The notes: generated by a model not told the origin, from the sequence alone. 64,000 bases of DNA from Brevipalpus yothersi (GCA_003956705.1 QZCP01000112.1:1-64000); one strand, 5' to 3'. Positions 11,080 to 25,460 are shown, counted from the first letter of the stretch. A program made the numbers and translations.

Positions 11080-14000
11080 TGTATTTATATAAAGTAAAGT
11101 ATGAATCCAATGAGGCTAACCATGAATCTTTGGCATCAGACCACTCTCATGAGAATCCATAGGTGAATAATTTTTAGTAGTAGTATTTAGTAGCTTAGTC
11201 ATGGCCTGCTCGGAATTTGTGGTCATGACTCGCAGGTAGGACGCCTTTGATAGAACAAAAAAGCTTATGTTGGCTCGATAAATTTTCCCGAGCGCCTGCA
11301 TAAGTTACTCTTACAAGCCAAAAGGTGATTCGTTAATAGCGATGATCATGCTCTTGCTGTGAGCAGGGTATCATTCTTTGTGAAATCAAATGGTTCGATT
11401 TTATGCAATTATGTCATTTAGGTCTCACCATCATCGAAAATCATGCGATTCAGAAATGGACTCCTCCTTTTTAGGAAGGAATCATTAGCAAAGCAAATTT
11501 ATCTGAGCAAACAGAGAGGAGCGGGAAAGATGTTTCTTTATTTTTTCAGTATGTGGCCCTCGTAGCTCTGATTATGGGAGCTCGAGTAAGACTGAGAAGA
11601 GCCGAAAGTGCTTCTCGCCCTCATCACAATGATACTCGTAGTCCGAGAGTGAAATGGTCTGCGGGAACATTTCGCAAGGTTTCCGGTGCCACGAAATTAA
11701 GATTGATGACGAGGAGACTGGAAGCATGGTACAGCTTGTAATTAGCTAGCTCTAGCTATTGCACATGATTCCATGCAGGTAACATTCTCTCTTAGAATTT
11801 CCTACGGTAGAGATTGAGAAGAACGCTTCAGCCCGATGTAGCAATGACGAAAATTTTTCTCTTTCTTCTTTCCTCCTTGTTCATATTGACAAAATTTATG
11901 CCCTTCAATCTTTCACTCTAGTTACTGTGAACCATATTTTTTGGTCTTCAACTAGAAACATGAAAACAGAACATTGAGCCACCATTAGCCTCTACCCAAC
12001 AACAGCGAGATACTAGTCGAAAATGAGATGAGTGAAGATGACATTGGAAATAAAGTTGTTCTCATGCAGTGGAAAGGTATCATCTGCCTATTTTTTGAGG
12101 GGACTGATATTTTATTCAAGCGTGCATAAAGTGTGATTCAAATGATTGGGGAAAATTTTAAAATTACGATAATGTTGGCAAACTTGACGCGTTTGGGCAA
12201 GTTTGGGCGAGAATAGCACTTATTATTATGAATGTGTGAACATATAAGTGGGAGGCTTGTTCCAGGTAATAGTGGGGCAGGCTAGTGAGATGAGGAGGTG
12301 AAATTGAGCCATAATGATAGGTTTCAAATCTATCCGATCTGTGGTGGGATGAGCGGGAACTACCCCAGTTTTTGTTCTCCTGAACCCTTTGAGTGGACAA
12401 TTGAACACTCGTTATTCACGATTCCGTGCTTCTCAAATTCGACAGTGATCGTGGAATCGAAATTCCTCTCGATACTTGGAATATGTCGTCTATCGATTCG
12501 TTCTGTTCCTTATGAAGTGATGACTGGTATAAAAATTAATCGATTCTGTTTATCTGATGCTCAATTTCAAAGCTATCTTAGGCCAATACCGATGCAATGG
12601 TTGATACAAAATTCGATCGACAATTATCATTTAAATCGCATCAATAACCTTCTAAGGCAAACAAAAGCCGATGAAATCGAACCAAAAATACAGGACCTAA
12701 ATTATCTCTAGCCAATTCAGTGGGTATACTTTAAGCTTGAGAAGGAAAACCTTTCATGGATATTTGTGCTCAAAGCATGAACAAAGCATGAACTCGGTTA
12801 CCAATTTATTCTGCTCTTATTTCCAATAATCATCCTCTGCCTCATAGCACTTTGCCACATTAACAATTCTAGACAATTATCATTCATCATTGGACTCATA
12901 AATCAAGAGAATACAATGTTTCGAATTGGAAGTAAACAGGAAGCTTACAGTCGTCCAGACTGAGTGGCTAAGTAAGTTGAGAGAAAGTAAATTGAATACA
13001 GTGGTTTGTTAGACATTTTGTAGTCCAAACTTGACCACCACCAAACCACTGGCAATGAGTAAGCTTAAATAGGCAAAGTACAGTGTAGAGAACAAACTCA
13101 CCTTTTTTGAGTGGTCATATCAGGCTCAACGATGCATTCAGATGCACATGAAAGCTGAAATCATCAAAATAAAATATAGGAATATTTGGCTGCAGCATTT
13201 TTAATCATAGGCTGGTCAGCAGGTCAGTCGTTCTCAAAATTGATCATATCAACGAGTAGATGGAAATTATCGGTCTCGTTCCACTTGATCTTGTGAAAAA
13301 TTTTGCCTCATGATCTCAAATGGAAAAAAATTTTTTCAAAGTTCCTCTAAATTTGATCGATAATGATTCACCGAATGTGTAAGGCTCAGATTTTTGATGA
13401 GGTGTATTTGAGACAGAAATCATTTTTGAAAGAGGAATTGGTTCTCATGGTCACCTCTAATTTTGTTACAATCGTCATTCTCAATAAAGTAATCAAATCA
13501 ATTCATTCATAAACTGGCTTTTTCTCTCTTCTCAAACGAAACGGTAGAACGATAATTCGGATGTCCGAATCATTTCATTGCTTGCCTCAATGTAGCTTAT
13601 GAGAAAAAAGGTTTATTCCATAAAACATTCCATAAATTGACTCCTTTTATTTGATCAATTTTTCATTCTCTGTATCCTAATCTCTATACTCTTCAAACTG
13701 ACCGTATTGGAAAAGATTTCCAGCAGAAAAAAAATTTGTACACCTCAAGAGTTTTTGTTGAACAAATTCTGAGAACTTGAAGTTAATCGAAAAGTATCCA
13801 ACTGGCTCTACGACCTGTTCTAGTCAATAAATCATCTAAAGGGTTCCAGATTGTGGATATATTTCATTTCAGTTCGGCATTCCTAATGAATTCCTATTTC
13901 TGTTCCAAGTGAATGAAAAGCCTTTTTAGGCAGTTAAGAACCAAATTGTGTAACTACGTGGCCGAAAAGCTTGCCCGGCTAATAGTATCGCTCGAGTGCC

Positions 14001-16085
14001 AACCCATGAGCCAGCAAGCCGGCGTCAATGATTGGTAAGGTTTTTTGAAGGTAAAATGACTTCTTCCCGAAAATTATCGAAATTTAAAAGAGTGAAGCCG
14101 CTAGTCTTTCTCAAAATTCGAAGAATAATTGAAAATTTTAAGCTTCTATCCATATTATGATGAGAATATCAGTTTTTCCGGGAATAAAAAATCTCCATTA
14201 CAGATTTATACTCGATGATGTGTCGCAGAGAACAAGAATCCAAGAATAAATATTCTAGAAGCATTGTAGGGCTGAGGGCTGACCTTCATGCTTTGAATGT
14301 AGAATAGACAACGTCATCTGAGAGACCAGAAGTTTGGTCCAAGTATGCTGCCATCATGGGTCTACTGACCTACATTTGAAAAAAAATGATAGCGATTATC
14401 CATTTTTGAAAATTTAATTTAATTTTTCTTCGCCTTCCCCTAATCTTCATTTGACTCTAAATGCCTCCAACAGGAAAATTCTTCAATACAATGAGGCCAG
14501 TGAGTGGGAGACTGAGTAAGACAAGTGCATGGATAACATCTCACTCCAATTGATAAGTCAGTGTCTAGTTGATGGAAAAAGTAGAAAAAAATTGAAAAAT
14601 TGAAGAAAAATATCAATCTTCACTTTTCAAACGGCCAAAGCTATGGACTGGAGAGGTCTAGGCGGAAGCAAATGATTTGACCGACAGAGAGTTATCAAGC
14701 TACCATGAATGATGAGAGAAGGAATGTTCTCTACCTGATTGACTGGCAAAGATCAGTAGCAGATGATTGTGACAGGCTCGACATGGCCCAAACGTCCGCT
14801 CGCCTTTGCGACCGATCACGCCTCTTGAAGCCACACTGTCAGAAGTGGTGACTGAGAAAATGGAATAAATATCAACCGCAACGCCTAAATGAAAAGCAGT
14901 CTTTGCAGTCAGTTATATAACAAAATGTTTTTGATTAGCTTGTTGTCGAATCTGTTGGCCTCATCATTTCTCTCTCTCTCTCTCTTTTCGCTCTTTCTTT
15001 CTTGCTTGCTTTATTTCCCTGCCTTCAAAGGCTGTTCGTCTTCCACTCTGTCGCATGCAGTGCTCTTTCACGTGGCCGAAATCCCAATCCCGAAATCAAT
15101 TGTATAGAGATGCCATCTTTTTCATAGTAAGCGATCCTCTGTATCTTGGCGGCATTATTATTATCATTATTTCTGGATCAGCAATGTTTTGCTTATGAAA
15201 AGTTAGTCATAGGACACAAAGACTCTCCACAGATGTGGTCTAAAGTTTTAAGGGTCAGATTGAACCCCAATAAATGAAGAAAGAAAGCAGCATGAACATC
15301 TCAAGATAGACAAAGAGAGGTCACTTCTTCCTGCTGAGGCTGAAATGAACTGCCAAAGTTGGCAAATCAAGAGAAAACTGTTCGAATATAAGGCATTTTG
15401 ATCAGGTTGTCAGTGTCAGAATGATTTTTCCATGAGTCGATTTGCGATACTGATTGCTTTTCCTCGGATAGTGAGCCCGGGTTGAGTCTTCATTGTGTAT
15501 ACCGAGAGTCTGATTGAAATGGTGGTCATTGTCAATCTAACTGTGAAAATGAATCTATCAAGTGCTGTGAGAAGCGTGAGAATATTATTGGCATCTCCAA
15601 AGGTCAGGCAGAAGAACGCAAAGATTTCTTGTCAAGAATTTTGGTCGACATTTTGAACATCAGAGTGCTCGAATCGGTAGAGGCATTTGAACAAGCCTTC
15701 AAGGCTTACAGCGGTGACACAAGCTGAGAATAATTCAAATTAGGGTCCGATTGTTTGTTTATTCTACTGATTACATGGGACGCTCGCTGGAGCAAGTGCA
15801 GGACTGAAGAGCACGTCGCAAAGAATTCTGAATTTGTAAACAGTGATTCGGTGAGGAGTGTTTCTCTTCTCTCCATTGTGAGCTGGAAATTTCGGCAACT
15901 TGTATTGAATAGTTATTCCCTTGCCATACACTTGCTGATCTTGGATCGCTCTTGGCTCATCGAGCGGAGGAGAGAGCATAAAGCAGTATTCTCTTCATAT
16001 GGAGTCGAAAATTTTGGCAACTTGTAGTGATTCAAAAATGTTTTTCAGAGGCCGATGGAAACCAGAGTTTTAATATCAGAAAGGG

Positions 16086-16133
16086 GATTTCAGTATATGT
16101 GCACTTGTGAGTTACACAGTACCAAGCTGAAGA
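16086..16133 (+). repeat. Dispersed repeat, copy A
   Basis: Shares GTATATGTGCAC, then TGAGTTACAC about ten bases later, with the copies near 17.5, 25.0 and 62.8 kb. The 3' half is diverged. Confidence 0.55.
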
Positions 16134-16162
16134 TCCAGCCTCCTCCTTGGCATTCTTTCCTA

Positions 16163-16204
16163 TATTTATTTTCGTATATGTGTACCCGTGAAAGAGATAC
16201 GGTC
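16163..16204 (+). repeat. Dispersed repeat, copy A2 (5' half)
   Basis: TTTATTTTCGTATATGTGTACC matches the left part of copy C almost base for base; the TGAGTTACAC part has decayed to GTGAAAGAGATAC. It lies about 75 bp after copy A, in the same direction. Confidence 0.5.
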
Positions 16205-16561
16205 AATAAAAAGAAGCTCCATTTGCTGCGCTTGATTACTGACGGAGAATCACACGAACGGAGAGACTCTGTCAAGAGAGGTGTTAATTTTTTCTCAATT
16301 GAAATGCTGAAGATTCTCAAAGAGGAGCACCATATTCTGATATCATCAATTTCCTGGAAAAGGAAAACGATGCGATGCGATGCGATTCATCAGAAATGCC
16401 GAATAAACTTTTCTTAGCTGTCTTTGCTCCTATCTTCAGGCTGTGGAGGCACCTCAGGCACTCTTCTCTGTGTTGGCTTTTCTTCTCTTGACTGCGATTG
16501 AATTGGACTGAATTCTGAGTTCTTTTACCAAAAAGCAAAATCAAATTATAGATTCGCTGTG

Positions 16562-16565
<4 letters not shown>

Positions 16566-16635
<70 letters not shown>
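16566..16635. repeat. (CT)n microsatellite, about 70 bp
   Basis: Uninterrupted CT dinucleotides. This is the first long tract met when moving right across the desert. Confidence 0.97.
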
Positions 16636-16637
<2 letters not shown>

Positions 16638-17069
16638 TTCTCTCCTAAAGAACTCACCCCACGATTCTGCCAAGGAAGAATTTGCGGCATCCAGCTCTCG
16701 CGCAACTAGAGAAGACACTCCAGATAACTCGATTCCTTGGTTTGATGTATCTCCTTCGATCGAGCCATCCATCATTTTGTGTGACCTGTCAGAGGCAAAG
16801 AGATGGCTCAATGATGAGTCTATCGCGCAACCAGAGGTCATCGAATAGGAGCTAAAAAATCACATCACCACTTACTGGCTTTTTCCGAAACTAACTCTCG
16901 TCGTTTCGATGTAACCACAGGCCACTGATGCGGTGGACGCGAGAAACCACCAACAGTAGCTCCATTCGATAATCTTTGCTCGATTCGATGTGGAGTTCTA
17001 ATATGATTTAGATTTATGGGTTAATTTTTTCTTCAATAAAAGCTATATGTCACACACACACGCATACAG

Positions 17070-17088
17070 TGAGAGTGAGTGAGTGAGT

Positions 17089-17136
<48 letters not shown>
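17070..17136. repeat. (GAGT)n then (GA)n microsatellite
   Basis: A block of GAGT units runs directly into pure GA repeats; a short (CA)n lies just left at 17051-17061. Confidence 0.95.
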
Positions 17137-17138
<2 letters not shown>

Positions 17139-17458
17139 TGCTGGAAATCGATTCGCATCGCTCGGTGATGATCATCCGATAATCATTGGTGAGAGGAGAA
17201 CAAAGGAGAATTCCACAGAATCGGAGAATCAAAACCGTTGACAACATTGACAAGTATCTTGTGGGAGTTTATATTGAGGAGTTGCCATTGGGATTGTTTG
17301 CGATGCTCAGCCTTTTAATTACCCAGCTAATACTCATGAACTCATTCGTCCGGCCTCGAGACAATCAGATCGCTCTCATCTATCAGAGCTAATGATGGCT
17401 GGTCTTCACTGATGACTGAAGCTGATCATTGCCAACCTCTTACCGTGGTCCCTGATAA

Positions 17459-17520
17459 TTTTATTTTGGATATTTGTGTACTCTTGAGTTACACCACGGT
17501 ATCAATGCCCAATGATCACT
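17459..17520 (+). repeat. Dispersed repeat, copy B
   Basis: TTTTATTTTGG, TTTGTGTACTC, TGAGTTACACCACGGTATC in the same order and spacing as copies C and D; the sequence after GGTATC diverges but keeps a TGATC. Confidence 0.65.
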
Positions 17521-20105
17521 CACGCTGATGATCATGGGCCGAGCCAGCATGTCATATATTCACTTTCTCTATGCTGTGAGGGCCATTTCCCCGACTTTTG
17601 ATCTGTCTCATTTTGTTCAACCCCGTTCACGATATAATCTATATATCATTTTCCATGTTCGCCAATTATGGCTCCAGAACGAACGGCAAATGCTGTCAGA
17701 GGAAACTCGCCATCGAAGCTCCGATCAACCCTGATTCGATTGTCTGATGAAAGAGACCGGCAAATGTGTTATTCAATTGGTTTCACTATTTTCTATCCTT
17801 GTTATCTCGCCATCTTTATTCTTTATCCAATTCAATAAGAATGATTTTTCATTTTATGATCTTGAAATTATTTGCTCGAAATTGCTTCTCAACCGATATC
17901 CTTTCGCCTTAAGTACATATGATGATGATGCATGCACTTCATCTTTCAACAAATATTGTGCAATCGAGCAGAGGTGATCAAAAAATTGTGGGTCCTAAAT
18001 TGGTGCAAAGCAATTGATGAACCAAAAGTTTTCTTACTACCACTTACTGTATTAAGTTGAGTGCTTAGTGAATGTGTAAGAAGGGAGATTAATTTGGTAA
18101 ACTCACGATTGATTTATTTAGGATGTTCGGGTACCCATGAAGTTGAATGAGGACCTTCTCAAAATATATTGTGATATTGAGATGAATAGGAGATGAAGAA
18201 AATTATTTCTCACCTTTATATTTTTGATTGTGAATAGGAGATCTTGAGGTGATGGCTAGATGCTTATCATAGAGGTTATGTTTGGAAAAAATGAGATACA
18301 TATATCTCATATGCCCAATTATGGAAATAAGATTCTGGCTTACGAAAATTCTTGTGATCAATTCTAACTTTTGTAAACAAAATTCGGGTAGATTTGTGTT
18401 TTGTAACTAAACAAGATATTCGATCGTTTTTAGGTCACAAATGTTCGAAAAATGAAGCATGAGCGAAATTTTTTCACCTTCTTCCCATTGTTGAAGATCA
18501 ACTATCATTGGGAAAATGATTTAAATCTTCCCTTTTCATAGTACCAACCAAAATAGAAAACAAACTGTTGATGGCTCTTAACTTTCTCGTTATGGAATAC
18601 ATTCAAGTTCATTCAAGATCTGAGATCTCTTCTCAATCTTTTATTAGACAACTCTTGTGCCGATAGCAACAGCATCCTGCAAGATTAATATGAGTCTAAA
18701 TATCTACAGAAGTGAACAATTTTGCTATCTGCAAGTTAGTAGAGGAGCTCTAAAACTTTAACTCTTCCACTATAGCCTCAAATTGTAGTCCAAAGATTTA
18801 TATATGGGCCGGTATAGTTGAAATTACTTGAATTAGCGTAAACCATATTCTTTATTGGTGGTAGCTTAGGATTCTTGATAGCAATCTATTCCAAGTCTAT
18901 TGAAGGGAGGATAGCGTAAGTAAAAAACTCGAGTCTTTCAGCTGATTTCCAGTGAGAAGAGATTTCTCATTTTTCATCACAATCTATCCAGCCTTGAACA
19001 ATTCACATAATTAAACTTGTGAGAATCTCGAGGGAGGTTGAGCCTCTTTCAACGAGGCCTTTGATCTGATCTTCTCTGGGACTGCCAAGTGGCTGTCGAC
19101 AATTCAAGCAGGGAAAGTTGCTCACAGGAAACACCTCAATGGGACGATGCTGGAGGCTCTTCGATGTGGCAGTGATGAGGCTTCCCAATGAAATGACGAG
19201 TATCCCCTGGACTCGAGTCTCAGTGGATTCACTTTAGCCCCTGCAATCGCACTATCTTGCAAACTTTACCGATCTAGAGTAAGCAAAACTGAATTCGATT
19301 GCAAAGAATTTTGAGTTTGTGAAAGTGTCGAGATCAGCATCCTCATCGGTTGAATGCTTTTCTGTGAGGGATGGTTCCGGTTCCGGTTGGAGTTGAAAAA
19401 GATAAAAAGTGAAAAGCATGCCATGGACTTCTCATCACGAGTGGAAAGAATCGAGTCAAAATTTTGTAACACTAGCGTATAGATCAGAAAGAAGAAGGAG
19501 AAGTCTATTTGAAGGCGCAAAACAGTGTACTTGTAAAGCAAACATGATGTGTGTGTGCTTGCGTCAGTGATTCACCAGTCTAGTTGCTTGTGACTTAACA
19601 TAGTGGACCAGAGTGTCAGCCTCCGGGTGAGTATCACTGTTTTGTTTGTAAGGAGAAGCACAAACTTCTTCTCAGGCTTGAATGGGACGAGAGAGAAGAG
19701 AGAACAGAATTCTCAAGCAAAATTTCTGCTCAACCAAGGAAGTAGAGGATGAGAAAATGTAAGCACCAAGTCGACTCTATCTGAGGGGTGCTCTGAATCG
19801 AGAAAGATCGCGCTCGTGCAGGTCCAGAGTCCAAGCGCGTGTGAATTAAATCCATTGGGCCACTGAGCTCCTGCCAGGAGCCCCCCGAGTGAAGAGGGAC
19901 AAAAGGCGGATGAACAGGCACTGGGTTAAGAAGCTATGTATATATATGTGTATGTGTATGTGTGTGTGTGTTATCCAAACTACCCCTACAAAGTAGTTTG
20001 GAATTGAAAATAAAGGAGAGTTTTTGTACTATTGGGGCTCACAATAGGTGGAAGAAGAAGAAGAACTCAGGTCGAGAAACCGTATTAACTGAGCGAGGTA
20101 AAGAG

Positions 20106-20108
<3 letters not shown>

Positions 20109-20187
<79 letters not shown>
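20109..20187. repeat. (GA)n microsatellite, about 79 bp
   Basis: Pure GA dinucleotides on the plus strand. Confidence 0.97.
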
Positions 20188-20189
<2 letters not shown>

Positions 20190-20418
20190 TCTGAGGTGTG
20201 AATATTTCGACAAAGTAACAAAGAGCAGCATTTTCCATGAACAAAGAGAGCGAGTTACATTTTGGCCTATTGGAAAGAGAATACAATAGACTAGTGACTT
20301 AGGAGAATCGGCGATTCGACTGTATTCAGCTTTTATCCACACTCGGATTTGTCACCTTTGGACAAAAATTATTTGCAGAGCATTGTCACAACATGCACCC
20401 CAATCTGTGGCAGGAGAA

Positions 20419-20426
20419 ATGCAAAT
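20419..20426 (+). promoter_or_regulatory. POU octamer ATGCAAAT
   Basis: Perfect octamer, the canonical binding site of POU class III proteins, in the desert downstream of the POU gene. Function is inferred. Confidence 0.35.
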
Positions 20427-20786
20427 TATTCGAGTTTCATGAGCCAAGCAAGGAGAGGAAATTTTATCCAACCAAGTCATAGATAGTAACTGGGTTTGGG
20501 TGGAAAAAAAATTATCAAACATTTGAAGCAAGAGTGCTGGCGATAGAATTGACTAAGGCCCAAGGCAAAACCAGCGTAATCATTGTTTTATTTGACTCTA
20601 GCATGAATGGAAGTATAAATATATATCACAGCTCATGGATTCAACGGTCAATAAGAACTCCATGTCACTCTGATACGCGTGCTCCAGTATGCAGATTGGA
20701 GTCGGTGAAGAGGTATTGCTGAAAATGCTTAAAAATGGTAGAATACAGTCTGCCATCGTCACCAGCCTCCTTCCACCATTTCTATT

Positions 20787-20793
<7 letters not shown>

Positions 20794-20843
<50 letters not shown>

Positions 20844-20854
20844 TTCTCTCTCTC
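20794..20854. repeat. (CT)n / (TATC)n compound microsatellite
   Basis: CT dinucleotides followed by four TATC-like units and more CT. Confidence 0.93.
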
Positions 20855-22541
20855 TTCTTCCACTTCCTTCATCAGAGCACCTCATGGACCCAGAATTGTT
20901 CCGCTCACTGTTCAAGTATCACCAAAAAGTACGTGATAGGAATGTTGAGGAGCTTTTCTCTGAAACATTCACGTCTCTGAATGATTCTTGCTGCACGTTT
21001 CTCATTCAACTTTTTCTTCAAGAAGGCCATTATCATGCACGCAGTCGCCTTCTCTATCGGCCTGAACACAAGATTTGAAAGTTGCCTCAAAATGTGTCTC
21101 TTCTGAGCTAAAAGAAAGAGAGAGAGAGAAAGAAGAGAAAAGAAAGAGAAAAGATATCTTTTTTCGCTTCGATCACACTTGCCTTCGAGATGATCATGTT
21201 TCGATTACTCGAGAGTTGGCTTGATACTTTGGATAATCAGCCTCTCTTGATCTCACTGTCGCTTATTCGCTGTGGCCGCCGAGCGTCAAGTGGTGGCTGT
21301 GGCGGTGGTGGTGATTGAGTGATGCTTGCTCTTGCGACAGTGGTGGGCTGAGTGAAGGTAATCATCAGTCGATAAATGGAGAGAGTTTATTGAGTGGAGG
21401 ACAAATTATAGGCATCGGCAAATAGGAGAAGAGAAATCACGAGAAAATGTCTCTGATAAGCTTACAGTCATTATTCACCAGGCAATCCATCTACTGTAGC
21501 ATCTCTTGAGCAGCTCGCGAAGCGAGTGAAACCAAGTGGAAAGAGAAGAAGCTGAGAGTGTTTACAATCAAAGCCCATGTATGTTGACAAAAAAGCCCAC
21601 GACAAACTGGATAGCATGCATGCCCACTGCAAATCAGGAATCAGGAATGAAATCAAGAGTAGCGAGTCTACCGATTCATTTATCACTCGCCTGGCCAGCA
21701 AAATCACACATCCTTCCATCCTGAGAACATTCAGTATCTATTTATCCATTTATCGGCCTACTTGCTGCTGCGGACACTTTGGATCAGCCGGTGGTGTAAC
21801 ACTTTTCGTCCCTAATCCAGTGTTAATCTGGAGAAGATTCATAAATCAAGTCGATCAAGTCGATACAGGGCATTTTGATTTGAGCTTCCTTGAGAATCTT
21901 GTTCACTGCTCAGTTCAACAGATGGAGAGAAAGAAATGGTAGGCTTTGCTGACCAGAGAAGTAATTTTGTTCGAATAACATTTGCCATTCTCGCATTAGC
22001 TGAAAACATCCTTCTCTCTCCTCTCCACTTTTCTCAGCATCCCCACCTGGAGAAGGCAAAGTCCCAAAATCCCTGATGCATCATGCGATCCATCTCCGAC
22101 CCTCCGATCTGTTTAAAAATCGATTCGGGAGCTGCAAATAAAAGCATCACATATCCAAGATACGGCAGTGGAGCTTTCAGCTTGATCCGTCCACAGAGAG
22201 ATGCTATCAGAAATCGGTGGGCAGAGTGAGGATTGGCGCGGTTTGTCGATAGAGCATCTTTCATCGCAAAGAAAATGATGGAGCGAATTTAAAATGGGGG
22301 AGGAACTGTGGCTGGATGCTGAGCAGATCTGGTGGCATAGTAAGGTGAGTGGCAACACGCGCGCTCGCCGACCCTCCAATACGATACAATCATTGTAGCC
22401 ATGATAGATGTCTTTGAGTTAAGTAAACGAAAAATTTATAATGGAAGCTCGCGCTCCGTCATCACTAATGTTTCGAAATTTCACATCCATTACGATGAAT
22501 CGCCGCCCGCTCAAACTGCTCGCTTTTGTCCCACTCTATGA

Positions 22542-22546
<5 letters not shown>

Positions 22547-22607
<61 letters not shown>

Positions 22608-22621
22608 CTTGCTTTCTTTCT
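22547..22621. repeat. (CT)n then (CTTT)n microsatellite
   Basis: Pure CT passes into CTTT tetramers. Confidence 0.95.
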
Positions 22622-25030
22622 CTATGGACGCTACTAGGGCGGTTCCGGTGATGATCTATTCTCGATGAGAGCTCATCTCTCATCTCTTTTCATACCTTTT
22701 TTGAGATCGATACTGAGCTTTTGTGTTTGCTTTGCTAGATTGAGAGAAGCGATCAGCTTCCGAGCTTCTGTTTGTCCACTTCATTCAGCCTCCATCTGAT
22801 TCTTGAACAAGGGTCGATCTGTGGCCTGCAGTAGAACTCTCTCTCTCCTTGATAGCTTCCTCAAGATTGTTGCCACAACCTTGTTTGCCCCAAACTCAAC
22901 CAACCTTCATCTATACCGAGCTTCATTCTCTTCGAGAGAGCCCCGTTTGCTACTTTCATATACACCGGAATATACTGCTGACTAATGATGATGATTAATC
23001 ATTCGAGCACAAAATAGTAAACAATCTGCAATCGAGTCAAAGGAAGAGAGAAAAAGAATACAAGTCTCGATCATCATTTTGCTGAGAAGCTCCAGTCGAG
23101 TGTCCTTTGATTTCTTCACTTTAGCCTACAAGTAGTGTAGCTTGGGACAGAATCGCAACAGTTTGCTCATAACTTTATGTGACCACTTTTTCTCTTTTTT
23201 TTATTCAGCCAGCTAAATTTTTGCGAATTTTCGAGAGGAAATGACAAAAGTTCAAAAATTGTCACATTGTAGACAGAGTGAGCATTAATCGGAGAGCGTT
23301 TATTCACCTTCATTCTATCTATCCGATTGTTTAGACTTTTCAAACAGGATTAGCCTTTCAAGTAGTTTGTTTTTGATGCTAAAAAGGATAAATTTGAAAG
23401 TATTTCATCACAAAACCTCACAAAATTGGCCCTTTTTGGTGGCTGTTAGAAGCGGGTACAAGTTAGACTGTTTGTTCCGCAAATCGGAGCTGCTTCGATG
23501 CCAAAGACTGTGTGGATAGCCTATCCATTGAAAATAAAAACCGATCGAGTGGAATGAATTTAGCGGTGAGCTGGATATTGCTCTGGAAATCACATTGGAC
23601 ATCATTGACGAGGCGGTTAAATGGCTGCACATTAGCCAAGTTGAAATCAGGCAATCAAGACGATGATGTTGAGGCTGAGTTTGTAGGCAATTTTGATGCT
23701 CGCCACTCGTCACCAAACCCTCTTTCTAGCGTAATCATGTAAAGAGCCTCGCCTCGCAAAATAGCTTCAACTGTAAACCTATGAGAGTCGTTGGAATGAC
23801 AACAATTCGAAAGCTCTTCACCAACAACAACTTGACTTGAACTTATGATGCGAACTCAGCCTCCAGCCTCCTGCTGCACGCGGCACAAGTCATAGCCGAC
23901 AGCTATTGGCCTCGCCAGCAACACGTGCTAGGCATCTCAGATCATTTCGATTCTTTCACTTTTTTTCTCATTCACAGCAACGAACTCTGCCATCATCCAT
24001 CTTCCTCACTTCAATCGTAAACTTTTCCTACACTCATCCAATGGATCAAGCTTTTCTTATCTTCATCTGACTGGACTTCCCATCGGACTTGGAAACACAC
24101 AAATCACAGATTAAAGCTCATCGAAACTCTCCTATTGCTATGACTCTTGCTATCGCGTATTTATTGAGGAATGAGAGATTGAATTATTTCAAATATTCAC
24201 ACTCATGGGCTGATTATTAGCGAAAGCTTCTCTCTTCCCCATTTGTATACATTTAGTGAATATTGTTGTACAAATATTTCGAATAAAATTTGTTAGTCCA
24301 AATATCTGCCACAAATAATAGGAGTAATTCCTTCATTTGCACACACACACACATACACACACAAACACACATGCACTCGTGCACACCACAAATGAAGCTT
24401 CAGCCCAGATCGATTGATCTTGTGAGCTATTTTTTCGAGTTTCATGAACAGAAAATCTTCTTCAAAAAGAAGGGTTACCGAGTAAGAGAGTATCTTTCTC
24501 TCGCATACTATACTTTCACAAATGATGTGAAAGCAGATTCAGTGAAATGGCTGATGTGACGCGCAGAGGCATCCCAAATCATGGGTAAAATAAACTATTG
24601 TCAAAATAATATCCACACGATCGTGGTAATGACGCTGCCTCTCTTCTTCTGAGCTCCCTTCTCAAACTCTCATTCGGTTTTCGACTCACGTCCAGCCATT
24701 GAGCGAAATGAGTGTGTGTGTGTGTGCTGCCTTGCTTCTGAGACCCACAGACCCCCATCGCCCCCAAGTCTACCACCCCCAAAACTACCACCCCACTAGC
24801 TGTGGCATTCACAGCGACACAGCAACCCACTGGCCTGCGAAACCGGTGTTTTCGAGGTACCAGAGAAGTCAAAGTTTTGGTGACAAGAACGTGCACACAT
24901 CTCACAACCAGCGCTGGTTGCCGCTTCGCTGATCATTGTTTATGTCCACCACGCGTTTTGCTGAGAAAGTCTTTCTCGAGCTCTGATGAGGACACAATTA
25001 GTGCCAGTCATGCTTGTATCGGACTTTCCA

Positions 25031-25122
25031 AGTTTTATTTTCGTATACATGTACCCCTGAGTTACACTACGGTATCGAGCTTCAGTGATCTGCGAGCGTT
25101 AAACGATGTGGTGAAGCTCACC
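25031..25122 (+). repeat. Dispersed repeat, copy C (longest)
   Basis: Contains TTTTATTTTCGTATACATG, TACCCCTGAGTTACAC, GGTATCGAGCTTCAGTGATC and GCGTTAAACGATG...CTCACC. It aligns with copy D over almost its full length of about 90 bp, which makes it the best representative of the family. Confidence 0.7.
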
Positions 25123-25460
25123 AACGTACAAGCTACAAAATGATGCGGCCTCTCATTTCCTCCTGACCAATGGACAAGAATGACTCTGAGCGGTCATCCC
25201 GGCTGACCGATTTGATAACTCGGTAAGCTGTGAATCACTCACAATCCAATCTGTTGACCAGTGAGTTCATAAAGATCGCTTCGCCTGCGAAGTCATTTCC
25301 TACCAATTTGATGATAGTTTCTCTGAATTAGATCAACCCGGGCCCCTAATCTAATAAATATTCGGACTTGATTATCATAGATGATGTAGATACACCGATC
25401 TGCACCACTATGATCAAGCTAAAAAACAGTACACTATCATAATGGACATGTAGGAATACT

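Larger units (their letters stand above)
11080..16560. other. Gene-free stretch, AT-rich, few microsatellites
   Basis: No splice-linked coding exons were recognised. A 137-codon open frame at 12298-12711 (plus) has no recognisable family. A short near-tandem AAGCATGAACA unit occurs at about 12773-12793 and a short CT run at about 14970-14990. Unlike the sequence to the right, it lacks long CT/GA tracts. Confidence 0.6.

Noticed and set aside
20029..20342. Open frames of poly Leu-Ser or poly Arg-Glu around CT/GA tracts (also at 16.6, 22.5, 26.1, 31.0, 33.4, 34.3, 36.8 and 41.6 kb)
   Set aside because: They are translations of dinucleotide repeats, which lack stops; flanking residues show no family and no splice partners.
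21775..21800. Possible further copy of the dispersed repeat (GTGGTGTAAC on plus)
   Set aside because: Only about 11 bases match (GTTACACCACC on minus) and neither flank of the repeat is present.
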